This document shows, piece after piece, positions 7,675 through 15,992 of a stretch of 64,000 nt of DNA. The stretch is taken from contig NZ_PDNW01000004.1 of assembly GCF_002849655.1 (NCBI RefSeq), forward strand, positions 62,001 through 126,000, written 5' to 3'. Made by a program: the position numbers and the translations under genes. Every line of letters starts with the position of its first letter. Position 1 is the first letter of the stretch. This DNA is from Pollutimonas subterranea. GTDB taxonomy: Bacteria > Pseudomonadota > Gammaproteobacteria > Burkholderiales > Burkholderiaceae_B. The notes beneath the pieces are model-generated. The model ran no database searches and was not told where the DNA came from. It was given only the letters and a program-made list of their open reading frames with translations.

Positions 7675-9162
7675 ATGCATAAAGCCAGCAGCCTGCAAGC
7701 CGCCTATCCCGCGCTATGGTCATCGCCCGAATGGGCATCGCGCCCTGCCCTGACTGACGCCCGGGGTGAAATGACCCTTTCTTACGGCGCCCTGCTCCAG
7801 CAGGTAAGCGATATGGCCGGCAAACTGCGCCACGCAGGCGTGGTACCGCGGCAGCTGGTGGCACTGTCCATGGAAAGGTCTATCAACAGCGTGATCGCCC
7901 TGCTGGGCCTGATGGCAGCCGGCGCATGCCCGTGTCCGCTCGAGCCCCGCCTGACAGGCGCAGAGATCCATGACCGTCTGCGGGCTGTGGGCATCGATAC
8001 GGTTCTGGTCGATGCGGCGAACGAAGCCGATGTGGTATCGCGGGATGGCCTGCGAGTCTTGCGTGCCGATGTGTTGCCTGGCGCTTGCGCCTACTGGTCC
8101 GACGACATTAAGCCCGAGGATCCCGGCCTGTTGCTGTTTACCTCCGGGAGCACCGGCCGACCCAAGGGCGTTCTACTTAGCCACAAGGGGCTGCTTAACA
8201 ATGCCAGGGGTGTCATCCCTCTGACCGGGCTTAGCCAGCACGACAAACTGCTGCATGTCATGCCCCTGTACCATACCAATGGCTTGAACAACCAGCTGTT
8301 TACGCCTTTCCTGGTGGGTGCCCACGTGGTGCTGGCAGATCGCTTCCGCGCCACCGACATGCCGCAACTAATGGACTTGCATCGCCCGACCGTCATTACC
8401 GGCGTGCCCACTATGTATTCCCGCATGCTTGAACTGTCGTTCACGCCGGAGAGCCTTGCTGCCTTGCGCTTCGCGCGCTGTGGGTCGGCGCCTATCACCC
8501 AAGCGTTGCATGTAAAAATCGAAGCATTGCTCCAGCGGCCGCTGGTCGTCTCCTACGGCCTGTCCGAAGCGACATGCACATCTACCATGAACCCGCCGAC
8601 CGGGCGCAAAATCGGCTCCATCGGCAAAACCCTGCCTTTTCAGAACGTCTTCTTAAGTGCCAGCGATGGCACCATCATCCAGGAACCCGGTGTTGAGGGT
8701 GAACTATGCATTGAAGGTGAAAACCTGATGCTCGGGTACCTGGGAACCCAGGGAGACGGCGTACTGGAACCGCCTCCGCCCGTGCTGCGCACCGGTGATC
8801 TCGGGCGCATGGACGACGCGGGTTTTTTATACATCACGGGTCGAATCAAGGACGTTATCATCCGCGGGGGTGAAAACATTTCCCCAGCCATCATCGAGCA
8901 GGCAATCAGCACCAGTCCGGACGTGCACAGTTGTTGCGTCGTAGGTCGCCCTGATACCGATCTTGGCGAAGTCCCTGTGGCGTTTATCGTTGCCTCCGAT
9001 CCCAAACAATGCGACAAAGAAGCTATCCAGGCGCTTGTGGGCCAGCGTCTATCGCGCATATATCATCTGGATGATGTCTTTTTCGTGGACGCCCTGCCCG
9101 AAAATTCGGTTGGGAAAGTAGACCGCAAAGCACTGGCGAAATCGCTGGCGCAGCCCGCCTGA
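7675..9162 (+). CDS. AMP-dependent acyl-CoA ligase
   Basis: 495 residues, an acyl-adenylate/thioester ligase. The phosphate-binding motif TSGSTGRPKG is at 156-165. The later motifs YGLSEATC, TGDLGRMDDAGFLYITGR and IRGGENISP are all present, and the adenylation lysine is Lys481 in ENSVGKVDRKAL near the C-terminus. The enzyme spends ATP to join CoA to a carboxylic acid in two half reactions. It starts 9 bases after the CoA-transferase-fold pair with a GGAGAGA site, so it is part of the operon. Together with the CaiB enzyme it gives two possible ways to activate the substrate. The acid is not identifiable. Confidence 0.92.
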   Translation: MHKASSLQAAYPALWSSPEWASRPALTDARGEMTLSYGALLQQVSDMAGKLRHAGVVPRQLVALSMERSINSVIALLGLMAAGACPCPLEPRLTGAEIHDRLRAVGIDTVLVDAANEADVVSRDGLRVLRADVLPGACAYWSDDIKPEDPGLLLFTSGSTGRPKGVLLSHKGLLNNARGVIPLTGLSQHDKLLHVMPLYHTNGLNNQLFTPFLVGAHVVLADRFRATDMPQLMDLHRPTVITGVPTMYSRMLELSFTPESLAALRFARCGSAPITQALHVKIEALLQRPLVVSYGLSEATCTSTMNPPTGRKIGSIGKTLPFQNVFLSASDGTIIQEPGVEGELCIEGENLMLGYLGTQGDGVLEPPPPVLRTGDLGRMDDAGFLYITGRIKDVIIRGGENISPAIIEQAISTSPDVHSCCVVGRPDTDLGEVPVAFIVASDPKQCDKEAIQALVGQRLSRIYHLDDVFFVDALPENSVGKVDRKALAKSLAQPA

Positions 9163-9216
9163 ACGGATGCCCAACTGAGTACTACACACGCGACTCATTG
9201 CACCACGGAGAGCAAC

Positions 9217-9801
9217 ATGAAAAACCGCCGATTACTGGACACCGTGGCCGGGCTTACGCGCCTCATGGAAACCCCGGCCCCCGACGAGGAGACGATATTG
9301 AAATCGTCCTGCCAACTCATGGCCTCGCTGGTGGCCCACGATGACTGGCTGCCCGACGCCCTTGCCAAACCGCATCCGGACTACTACACGCAGTACTTGT
9401 TGTACGGCGACCCGCTGGAGCGCTTTTCACTGGTGAGTTTTGTATGGGGGCCGGGCCAGACGACTCCGATCCATGACCATACCGTGTGGGGCGTCATAGC
9501 CATGTTGCGAGGCGCGGAGCTTGACCAGCATTACCGCAGAACCAGCGAAGGAATCGTACAGGCCGGAGGCGAAAGCCGTCTACATCAAGGGGAGGTTGCC
9601 TGTGTGTCGCCGCGCATTGGCGACATTCACCGTGTCAGCAACGCATACGACGACCGGGTCTCCATCAGCATCCATCTATACGGCGGCAATATCGGGCGAA
9701 TTCGACGCTCTGTCTACAACCCCGCCACAGGCGAACCTAAAGAATTTGTTTCTGGCTATTCAAATGATATGACGCCCAATCTTTGGGCTCCTGCAGCGTA
9801 A
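9217..9801 (+). CDS. Thiol dioxygenase, Gln-type (3-mercaptopropionate dioxygenase-like)
   Basis: 194-residue cupin of the cysteine dioxygenase family, which adds O2 to a thiol to give a sulfinic acid using non-haem iron. Iron ligands are His86, His88 (TPIHDHT) and His138 (DIHRVSN). The Ser-His-Tyr triad is Ser151, His153, Tyr155. The position of the cysteine that cross-links to Tyr in mammalian enzymes is Gly92, as in bacteria. The residue aligning with the substrate-binding Arg60 of cysteine dioxygenase is Gln59 (YTQYLL), the hallmark of the branch that prefers 3-mercaptopropionate. It follows the ligase by 54 bases on the same strand, suggesting that the operon handles an organosulfur acid, though it could have its own promoter. 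Confidence 0.85.
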   Translation: MKNRRLLDTVAGLTRLMETPAPDEETILKSSCQLMASLVAHDDWLPDALAKPHPDYYTQYLLYGDPLERFSLVSFVWGPGQTTPIHDHTVWGVIAMLRGAELDQHYRRTSEGIVQAGGESRLHQGEVACVSPRIGDIHRVSNAYDDRVSISIHLYGGNIGRIRRSVYNPATGEPKEFVSGYSNDMTPNLWAPAA

Positions 9802-9867
9802 TGGCATTTAACACTATGCTGCGCTGTTGCGTCGGCCTGCGTTTCAACCATTCACTTTGCCGTTCCA

Positions 9868-9896
9868 GCATGGCCTGCCTATCCGGCAGGCCATGC
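9868..9896. terminator. Bidirectional hairpin terminator
   Basis: GCATGGCCTGCC and GGCAGGCCATGC form a perfect 12-bp stem with a 5-base loop. It lies between the convergent thiol dioxygenase and DUF1488 genes, where a shared terminator is expected. There is no strong T-run. Confidence 0.6.
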
Positions 9897-9926
9897 CGTT
9901 CTCATCCGGTCAGGAATATCTGAGGC

Positions 9927-10226
9927 CTACGACGAGGACCCCGGTTTGCCGGGCGTGAGCTCCGAGAAGTCACCCGTTCCCAAGGCAATCATGCCGTTGA
10001 CCGGCGTACTGACGCTACGCGCAGCGACCGCCATGATTTCGGCCTTTCCTTTTCTGAACGCTTCGACCAGCTCATCGTCGGATCGACCTGTGGCGCCAAA
10101 GTGCTCGACCAGCACATCGGATGAGACCTCAAATTCCTGGTTTACCCGCCCGTCCACTAAGGCAGTAAATCGGACCATACCATTGACGACGGTTGGTGGC
10201 TTTTGGTTGGCTATTTCAGTACTCAT
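9927..10226 (-). CDS. DUF1488-family protein
   Basis: 99 residues, with an AAGGGAG site before the ATG. The segment VRFTALVDGRVNQEFEVSSD followed by LVEHFGA resembles DUF1488, a small family of unknown role found in proteobacteria. There is no signal peptide or membrane segment. The C-terminal 20 residues are rich in Gly, Ser and Thr and look flexible. The gene is convergent with the thiol dioxygenase and has no obvious functional partner. Confidence 0.6.
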   Translation of the reverse strand: MSTEIANQKPPTVVNGMVRFTALVDGRVNQEFEVSSDVLVEHFGATGRSDDELVEAFRKGKAEIMAVAARSVSTPVNGMIALGTGDFSELTPGKPGSSS

Positions 10227-10250
10227 GCATACTCCCTTAACGATAGTCCT

Positions 10251-10331
10251 CGCGCCGCGGCGCGATTGCCGGGCAGCGCGATTGCTGCCTGAACTTAAGC
10301 GTGCAGCACTTCCTGTACCTGCCGCGCGGCA
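10251..10331. repeat. GC-rich palindromes between DUF1488 and the ridA remnant
   Basis: CGCGCCGCGGCGCG (10251-10264) is a perfect 14-bp palindrome and TGCCGCGCGGCA (10320-10331) a perfect 12-bp one. The word GCGATTGC occurs twice between them. Being loopless, neither makes a good hairpin. No gene is seen in this stretch, and the meaning is unclear. Confidence 0.35.
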
Positions 10332-10392
10332 CGGTGCCCAAGCGATATAGCAGTCGACTTAAGGTGCACTGATCTCTCTAAACATGAATTAT

Positions 10393-10597
10393 TTATACCT
10401 GGGCTGCCGTGACAATAATCTCCACAAGCGAGTCCGCGCGAGCCAACCTGGATTCACCCGTTGCACGTACAGGGGCAACGCCCTTTGATGTCCTGACTTG
10501 CGTCGCCTGCGGTCAGTCCGCAGATGAGTACGATGCCATTATGAATGACAACGCGGCTCATTCGTTCGCTGGGTTCGATGCGAGTGATTTCTGACAT
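10393..10597 (-). pseudogene. RidA/YjgF-family remnant with internal deletion
   Basis: Starting at the ATG at 10595-10597, the translation gives a normal RidA N-terminus of 39 residues (MSEITRIEPSERMSRVVIHN, then GIVLICGLTAGDASQDIKG). It then runs out of frame to a stop. In the next frame, a typical RidA C-terminus appears, APVRATGESRLARADS followed by LVEIIVTAAQV and a TAA at 10393-10395. The locus is 205 bases, against roughly 345 for a whole gene, and 205 is not a multiple of three. An internal deletion of about 50 codons with a frame change explains this. RidA proteins hydrolyse reactive enamines; this copy cannot. Confidence 0.75.
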
Positions 10598-10777
10598 TGA
10601 ATGTCTCCGTAACGGTAGGTGAAGCAGGGCATCACGAATGGTCGGGTGCGCCAATACCCCACCACTTGTCGTGTAGTATGTTATCAGCGTCCCACATGCA
10701 TTAACTATCAAGCAATGTTTCTACTGACTCCTTTTCCTCGGCCCAGTCCTATCAAAAGTCCCTTCAACCTTGCCGCC

Positions 10778-11458
10778 ATGATTCGCCCGTACGGCCGATC
10801 GCTGGCGGTTCTTGGCATGGTCATGTTATTGGCATCTTGCGGGACCACCAAACCCGTCGGGCAGGGCCAATATCGCGTGGTCAGGGGAGACACCCTCACA
10901 CAGATTGCTCGTCAACATGGGCAGACCGTTGACTCGCTGATGCGATCAAACAATCTGAAAGACAGCAATAGCATTCGGGTCGGGCAGATCTTGAATGTAG
11001 AAGGCGGTACGGCAGCGGCGACCCCCAGCTCCACCTACACACCTCCCGCACCCACCAAGGGCCCTTCTATTGCGGCACCGCGATCCATCGACCTTGTCTG
11101 GCCCGCAGAAGGAAAGGCAAGCCGGGGAACTTCAGCGACCACTACCCAGGGCGTCTATATCGCCGCCGCGAAAGGAGCCCCGGTCAAGGCTGCGGCCTCA
11201 GGCAAAGTGATGTACTCCGGTAACGGCTTGCGCGGCTACGGCAATATGCTCATCGTGAATCATGATGCACAGTTTTTAAGCGTATACGCGCATAACGATG
11301 CCTTGTTGGTAAAGGAAGGTGCGCAGGTCAAGCAAGGGCAGACGATTGCCACCGTAGGCGACACCGGCAGCAATGCGGTGAACCTGTATTTCGAACTACG
11401 CTACGGTGGCAAGCCTGTCGATGCATTGCGGTATCTGCCTAAAACGTCTGGGCGTTGA
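10778..11458 (+). CDS. NlpD-like LysM/M23 lipoprotein, degenerate metal site
   Basis: 226 residues from the ATG at 10778; the frame is open further upstream, but this start gives a proper lipoprotein signal with lipobox LLASC (Cys21). A LysM peptidoglycan-binding domain (QYRVVRGDTLTQIARQHG onward, about 31-75) is followed by a Thr/Pro linker and a C-terminal LytM/M23 domain. The zinc ligands of active M23 peptidases are missing: the HxGxD position reads TQGVY and the HLHFE position reads NLYFELR. The protein is therefore probably an activator of cell-wall amidases, like NlpD and EnvC. It is not in the usual surE-pcm-nlpD-rpoS setting, so it is an extra paralogue. Confidence 0.85.
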   Translation: MIRPYGRSLAVLGMVMLLASCGTTKPVGQGQYRVVRGDTLTQIARQHGQTVDSLMRSNNLKDSNSIRVGQILNVEGGTAAATPSSTYTPPAPTKGPSIAAPRSIDLVWPAEGKASRGTSATTTQGVYIAAAKGAPVKAAASGKVMYSGNGLRGYGNMLIVNHDAQFLSVYAHNDALLVKEGAQVKQGQTIATVGDTGSNAVNLYFELRYGGKPVDALRYLPKTSGR

Positions 11459-11540
11459 TGTGCCATGATTGATAATCCCCGAATACGAACAGCCACGGAC
11501 GACTTGTAACAACCGCCTAATCCGTATGCCCGCGCACTTC

Positions 11541-12518
11541 TTAGGGCCTGAGGACAATTGCTCCCCTGGTCCTTCCTGCTTCGATATCCGCATGGGCAGT
11601 CGCAACGTCGGCCAAGGCATATTCGCGCCAGATGCATGGTTTGATGAAACCGTCCTGCACCGCGGACAATACGTCACGAACTCGCTCTTGATACTCTGCA
11701 GCCGTTGCAGTGTGGGCGGCGAGTGAAGGACGTGTAACATACAGTGAACCCTTGGCATTGAGTTTCCGCACATCGATTGGATCAGGTACGCCGGAAATGA
11801 CGCCAAAGGATACCAGGAGGCCCCTTGTCCTGAGGCTATCCATTGACGCCTCCAGCGTAGTACGACCAACTGGGTCATAAACTACGTGTGCTCCAAAGCC
11901 GCCGGTTGCGTCTTTGATCTGTCCTGGCAGCGTCTGAGGGTCGAAGACAAAGACGGCATCGCAACCAGCAGCCTTGGCCCTGTCCACGCTGGCGTTCTTT
12001 GAAACCACGCCGATGACTGTAGCTCCCAGGTGCTTGGCCCATGAACACATTAGCTGACCTAATGCTCCAGCTGCGCCATAGATAACCGTCTGGGTTCCCG
12101 GCCCTACCTTGTAAGTGGTCTTAAGCAGGTACTGAGCTGTTATCCCTTTGAAAAGCAGAGCTGCCGCTTCCTCGATCTTCAACGAATCAGGCAGCTTGAC
12201 AAGTCGCTCCGCGGGATAGACGCGCGCGCTGGCGTACGCACCGATTGGTCCCGTAGCATACCCAACGGGATCCCCAACTTTCAAGCCTTTTACACCCTCC
12301 CCCAATGCAACTACGTACCCCGCGCCTTCCAATCCTAATCCTGACGGAAAGGAGATCGGCGTGGCTCCGCTGCGGTGGTTGATATCTTGAGGATTCACGC
12401 CAATAGCGGCGTGCTCCAGCCAGACCTCGCCTGGCCCTGGTTGCTGCACTTGCAAATCTTCCAGAAACATATTCTCTGGACCGCCGGCGGTATTTATGCG
12501 TACCCGAAACATCTCCAC
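11541..12518 (-). CDS. Quinone oxidoreductase-like zinc-free MDR dehydrogenase
   Basis: 325 residues of the medium-chain dehydrogenase/reductase superfamily, quinone reductase branch. The N-terminal GroES-like domain has GVNPQDINHRSGA (zinc ligands absent) and the Rossmann domain has YGAAGALGQLMCSWAKHLGA, the NADPH-binding glycine motif. Such enzymes reduce quinones or enones with NADPH. It stands downstream of the SDR/SDR/CMD/Bug operon on the same strand, but 206 bases separate them, so co-transcription is uncertain. A paralogue is encoded at 59396-60370. Confidence 0.88.
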   Translation of the reverse strand: MEMFRVRINTAGGPENMFLEDLQVQQPGPGEVWLEHAAIGVNPQDINHRSGATPISFPSGLGLEGAGYVVALGEGVKGLKVGDPVGYATGPIGAYASARVYPAERLVKLPDSLKIEEAAALLFKGITAQYLLKTTYKVGPGTQTVIYGAAGALGQLMCSWAKHLGATVIGVVSKNASVDRAKAAGCDAVFVFDPQTLPGQIKDATGGFGAHVVYDPVGRTTLEASMDSLRTRGLLVSFGVISGVPDPIDVRKLNAKGSLYVTRPSLAAHTATAAEYQERVRDVLSAVQDGFIKPCIWREYALADVATAHADIEAGRTRGAIVLRP

Positions 12519-12672
12519 AGAAACATCCCCTATTTGTAAGTAACCCCCTAGCGCTCGCGCGTCAATGGATTGTCGCGCTCAAAGCGCCATATCGAATGAA
12601 AGCAATACCTGAGAACCAACCGACCTCATGATTTGCCCCACAAAGCAAGGTGTTAATCCTAATGCAAGCCAT

Positions 12673-12692
12673 GCAGCCGGAAAGCGGGCTGC
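12673..12692 (-). terminator. Weak hairpin after Bug gene
   Basis: GCAGCC and GGCTGC form a 6-bp stem around an 8-base loop about 30 bases past the stop of the minus-strand Bug gene. It may end the SDR/SDR/CMD/Bug operon before the quinone oxidoreductase gene. It has no T-run and is only a candidate. Confidence 0.3.
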
Positions 12693-12724
12693 AACGCTGA
12701 AGAGCAATGCAGCCTGCTTGGCTA

Positions 12725-13693
12725 TTACTTGTCCTTGATTGAACCGATTGCTTTGGTGAAGAGTTCATTTTGCCCGGTCAGGTAATCGCCGTATTCTTTG
12801 GGACTCATTACGCTGACTTCGGCTCCTAAAGTAGCCATGGCCGCAGTGACCTGCGGACCGTGTTCCGCAACCACTTTCTCGGCTGCTTTGTAGAGCGTTT
12901 CGATTACTTGGGGCGGTGTGCCTTTCGGTGCCATCAAGCCATAGACGGTTGGGCTACCCACATCAAAACCTTGCTCACGCAAAGTCGGAACATCCGGATA
13001 GACCGAGAGGCGCTTGTCGCTAAAGATGGCCAGAGCACGGAGAGCGCCTGACTTGATGTGGGCCTGGGCGGGGCCTACAGCTGATACAGCCATCTCGGTA
13101 TGGTCACCCAGCAACGCGGTAATCGCGGGTGCACTACCCTGAAAGGGGATGTGTAGCAATTCGATTTTTGCCGCATCTGCGAAGCTCTCGCCCAGTAGGT
13201 GGCTAATGCCCAGGGCGCCGGAGGTACCGTAGGAGATAGAGGCCGGCTTTTCCTTGGCCGCTGCAACGACGTCGGCCAGCGTTTTGTATTTCGATTTGGC
13301 AGGGACGACAATCATCATTCCGCCGAGCGAGATGCCGGCCACGGGCTCGAACGAGGAAAGAGAATATTTAACCTCTTTGTTGGCCAGGGGAACGACCACT
13401 AAGGAGCCGGGTGAACTGCCCACAATGGTGTAGCCATCAGGAGGCGCTGATGCGGTGAAGGCGGCCCCAATGCCACCGCCAGCTCCTGGCTTGTAGTTCA
13501 TCACTATCGGCTGGTCTAGATATTGTTCCATTCTGTCAGTAATAGGACGCAACATCCTGTCCGTATCGCCAGCGGCAAATGGAATAATTAACTGAATCGG
13601 CTTGTCAGGATAGTTGTCCTTAGCGTGTGTCGGCGCACTAAAAGCCAAGCCGATTACAAGAGAAGCGACAGCCGAACTCATAAAATTACGCAT
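12725..13693 (-). CDS. Bug-family (TctC-like) periplasmic receptor
   Basis: 322 residues from the ATG at 13693, which follows a GGGAGA site; the frame extends 14 codons upstream without a ribosome site. The signal peptide (FMSSAVASLVIGLAFSAPTHA) is followed by YPDKPIQLIIPFAAGDTDRM. The usual PGG-D signature is changed to AGDTD here, so the glycine-rich ligand loop differs from the other copies in the window. It is the last gene of an operon with two SDRs and a carboxymuconolactone-decarboxylase-like protein under a divergent LysR. Its ligand is presumably the substrate of those enzymes. Confidence 0.92.
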   Translation of the reverse strand: MRNFMSSAVASLVIGLAFSAPTHAKDNYPDKPIQLIIPFAAGDTDRMLRPITDRMEQYLDQPIVMNYKPGAGGGIGAAFTASAPPDGYTIVGSSPGSLVVVPLANKEVKYSLSSFEPVAGISLGGMMIVVPAKSKYKTLADVVAAAKEKPASISYGTSGALGISHLLGESFADAAKIELLHIPFQGSAPAITALLGDHTEMAVSAVGPAQAHIKSGALRALAIFSDKRLSVYPDVPTLREQGFDVGSPTVYGLMAPKGTPPQVIETLYKAAEKVVAEHGPQVTAAMATLGAEVSVMSPKEYGDYLTGQNELFTKAIGSIKDK

Positions 13694-13738
13694 ATTTGTC
13701 TCCCGATTTATAGTGATTGCGTGATTGACCAGCACTTA

Positions 13739-14251
13739 TTATTCGTGATCGACCTGGATAGCCTCCAGGAAGCGCGAAACCATGTTGTAGGCGGCAATTG
13801 TTGCCGTGATTTCTACAATTTCCTTATCGTTGAAAAAATTTTTGACCGTTGCGAATGTTGAGTCCTTAACGCGAATATTGCGCGTCATTTCATCGCAATA
13901 GAGGATCGTGGCCCGTTCCTCCTCATTGAACAGGCTAAAGTCATTTACTCTTAGCCCATTAACTTGCTCTTGTGTACAGCCTTCTTTGATTGCAATGGGA
14001 AGGTGCTGTTCGAATTCATAGTCGGCTTCATTCAATACCGCCACGCGCATGATCAAAAGTTCGCGGATCTTTGGGGAGAGCCCGCTTTTCTGGCGAATGG
14101 CAGTAAGGTAATTGAGCCAACCTTCTGCTATGGGGGTGCTGTTGAGCAGCATCTTGTACAGGTTAGGTACGCTTGAGCGCTCATTTTGAATTCGTTCAAC
14201 CAGAGGCTTGATGACTGGATTAGTAATATCCGCATAATTAATTCGTGCCAT
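13739..14251 (-). CDS. Carboxymuconolactone decarboxylase/AhpD-like protein
   Basis: 170 residues, all-helical CMD/AhpD-like family. The core segment LSPKIRELLIMRVAVLN and the later EADYEFEQHLPIAIKEG are family marks. The redox CxxC pair of AhpD is absent: the matching segment reads YEFEQH, keeping only the His. It is therefore not a peroxidase-type AhpD and more likely a lactone- or acid-acting member. It lies between an SDR gene and a Bug gene in the same orientation. The reaction is not known. Confidence 0.82.
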   Translation of the reverse strand: MARINYADITNPVIKPLVERIQNERSSVPNLYKMLLNSTPIAEGWLNYLTAIRQKSGLSPKIRELLIMRVAVLNEADYEFEQHLPIAIKEGCTQEQVNGLRVNDFSLFNEEERATILYCDEMTRNIRVKDSTFATVKNFFNDKEIVEITATIAAYNMVSRFLEAIQVDHE

Positions 14252-14272
14252 GCTTATCTTCCTTTGTTAGAC

Positions 14273-15091
14273 CTAATCGCAGCGGGCACTCATGCCGCCA
14301 TCAACCACCAATTCGGTACCAGTGATGAACCGGGCTTCATCTGATGCTAAAAACAAAACTGCATTGGCCGTGTCAGTGCCATCTCCCATTAATGGCAGAG
14401 GAATTCGCTTCTGCCGTACATGCAGTAACGCTTCGACGTCTCCCTTCGATTGCTGTTTTGCCAAAAACACATCAACAAGCGGCGTGTGCAATTGGCCAGG
14501 CAAAACAGAGTTAATGCGTATCCCTTTCTTCGCAAATTCGACGGCGGCAACTTTCCCATACTGGATTACACCGGCCTTTGCAGCGGCATAACCAACCTGG
14601 GCAGCACCTGTCCAGCGAATTCCAGATGTCGACGACACGTTGACAATCGCGCCGTGCCCTTGCTTTTCCATCACAGGAAGAACTTGCTTACATGTGATGA
14701 AAACTGATGAGAGATTGATCTCAAGTTGTTTGTGCCAATCTTCTTCGGAGAGCTCGGTGGGTCCGCCTGGAATTGGGGCTCCCACGTTATTGATCAGAAT
14801 GTCGATCTTCCCGTGCGATTGAACGACTTCCTGGATCAATTTCTGGACTTGACTTGAACTGGTGACGTCGCATATTCGGGGTTCAATGCGGGATCTGAAC
14901 TCGCCTGCCATTTCCAAAGTCTCGGGAAGCGATTCAGGATTTTTGTCTACAGCAATTACCGTCGCACCTTCTTGGGCAAATCGAACTGCAATGGCACGGC
15001 CATTTCCCCATCCGGGGCCTACGCAGCCAGCCCCCATAATGATTGCCACTTTATTCGCCAGTCGTTCGGAGCCTGTATTTGGATTGTTCAT
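14273..15091 (-). CDS. Short-chain dehydrogenase/reductase (SDR)
   Basis: 272 residues, classical SDR. The cofactor motif is GAGCVGPGWGNGRAIAVRFA near residues 20-39, an unusually long glycine loop that contains a GWGNG insert. NNVG marks the fold, and the catalytic Ser/Tyr/Lys lie in NVSSTSGIRW and VGYAAAKAGV (Tyr and Lys in YAAAK). The neighbouring SDR shares the same long loop, so the two are probably a duplicated pair. They likely oxidise or reduce hydroxyl groups of the same compound or of successive intermediates. NAD is favoured because Asp follows beta-2 (VIAVDKN). Confidence 0.9.
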   Translation of the reverse strand: MNNPNTGSERLANKVAIIMGAGCVGPGWGNGRAIAVRFAQEGATVIAVDKNPESLPETLEMAGEFRSRIEPRICDVTSSSQVQKLIQEVVQSHGKIDILINNVGAPIPGGPTELSEEDWHKQLEINLSSVFITCKQVLPVMEKQGHGAIVNVSSTSGIRWTGAAQVGYAAAKAGVIQYGKVAAVEFAKKGIRINSVLPGQLHTPLVDVFLAKQQSKGDVEALLHVRQKRIPLPLMGDGTDTANAVLFLASDEARFITGTELVVDGGMSARCD

Positions 15092-15107
15092 AGTGCTTCC
15101 TTGCTGG

Positions 15108-15902
15108 CTATCGTGTAGCCATCGTGATGCCGCCGTCCACGATCAACTGCTGGCCCGTGATGTATCTGCTCTCGTCACTTGCCAAGAAAGCCACCGCGTT
15201 GGCAACATCCCAGCTGTCGCCCATCTTGCCGGTGGGCACTTGATTGTGGCGATGGGCGACAAAACCTTCAAAATCGCCGCCTGCGTATTTAGTTGCCAGG
15301 CGCTCGACCAGAGGAGTAAACATAAGACCCGGCACCACTGAATTCAGACGGACACCGTCTTTTGCATAAATGACGGCTGTGGTTGCGGTCATTTGCATTA
15401 GCGCAGCCTTTGCGGCGGCATAGCCGACCTGGGGCTTTCCCGCATACCTGAGGCCGGCAATGGATGATATGTTGATAATTGAGCCGCCACCAGCGGCTTG
15501 CATTAATGGGATAACGTGCTTGCAGCAAAGAAACGACGAAGTCAGATTCACCTGTAACTGATCATTCCATGCCTCCTCAGACATGGTGACCGGATCACCA
15601 GGCTCTGATCTGCCAACATTGTTCACAAGAATATCTATACGCCCATAGGTATCCATACAGGCTTTAACAAGGGCTGCGACTTGCTGGGAGTCTGTGACAT
15701 CGCATTGCTGGACTTGAATTTTTCCTCCCTCGTCACTAATAACTTTGGAGGACTGCCGGGCTGCCTCGATATTCAAATCGCAGCCGTATATTGATGCGCC
15801 TTGTCTAGCCAAGACAGCCGCCGTAGCCTTGCCGTTCCCCCAGCCATCACCAAGCGTTCCACAGCCAGTTACCAGGGCGACCTTTCCATTAAGACGAAAC
15901 AT
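15108..15902 (-). CDS. Short-chain dehydrogenase/reductase (SDR)
   Basis: 264 residues, first gene of the minus operon. The cofactor loop GCGTLGDGWGNGKATAAVLA resembles that of the next gene, including the GWGNG insert, so they look like tandem paralogues. The catalytic region has NISSIAGLRY and YAAAKAAL. An Asp (GCDLN) at the end of beta-2 suggests NAD. The gene starts 90 bases from a divergent LysR gene, which probably controls it. The substrate is unknown; the operon context (CMD-like protein, Bug) suggests a cyclic or hydroxylated acid. Confidence 0.9.
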   Translation of the reverse strand: MFRLNGKVALVTGCGTLGDGWGNGKATAAVLARQGASIYGCDLNIEAARQSSKVISDEGGKIQVQQCDVTDSQQVAALVKACMDTYGRIDILVNNVGRSEPGDPVTMSEEAWNDQLQVNLTSSFLCCKHVIPLMQAAGGGSIINISSIAGLRYAGKPQVGYAAAKAALMQMTATTAVIYAKDGVRLNSVVPGLMFTPLVERLATKYAGGDFEGFVAHRHNQVPTGKMGDSWDVANAVAFLASDESRYITGQQLIVDGGITMATR

Positions 15903-15932
15903 TTGACCTCCAGAAGTTTTCTGGGATCAAGA

Positions 15933-15958
15933 TTAACTGCACCTATGGAAGAAGTTAA
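15933..15958. promoter_or_regulatory. Candidate LysR operator
   Basis: TTAACT and AGTTAA form a 6-bp inverted repeat separated by 14 bases, centred in the 90-base gap between the divergent SDR and lysR genes. The length and location suit a LysR recognition site. It is a prediction only. Confidence 0.35.
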
Positions 15959-15992
15959 GTTCCAATTTAGATTTTATTGATAGACAAAACGA

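Noticed and set aside
10409-10594. 61-codon plus-strand open frame with a CVACGQ motif
   Set aside because: It is the complement of the ridA remnant, which explains the sequence better.
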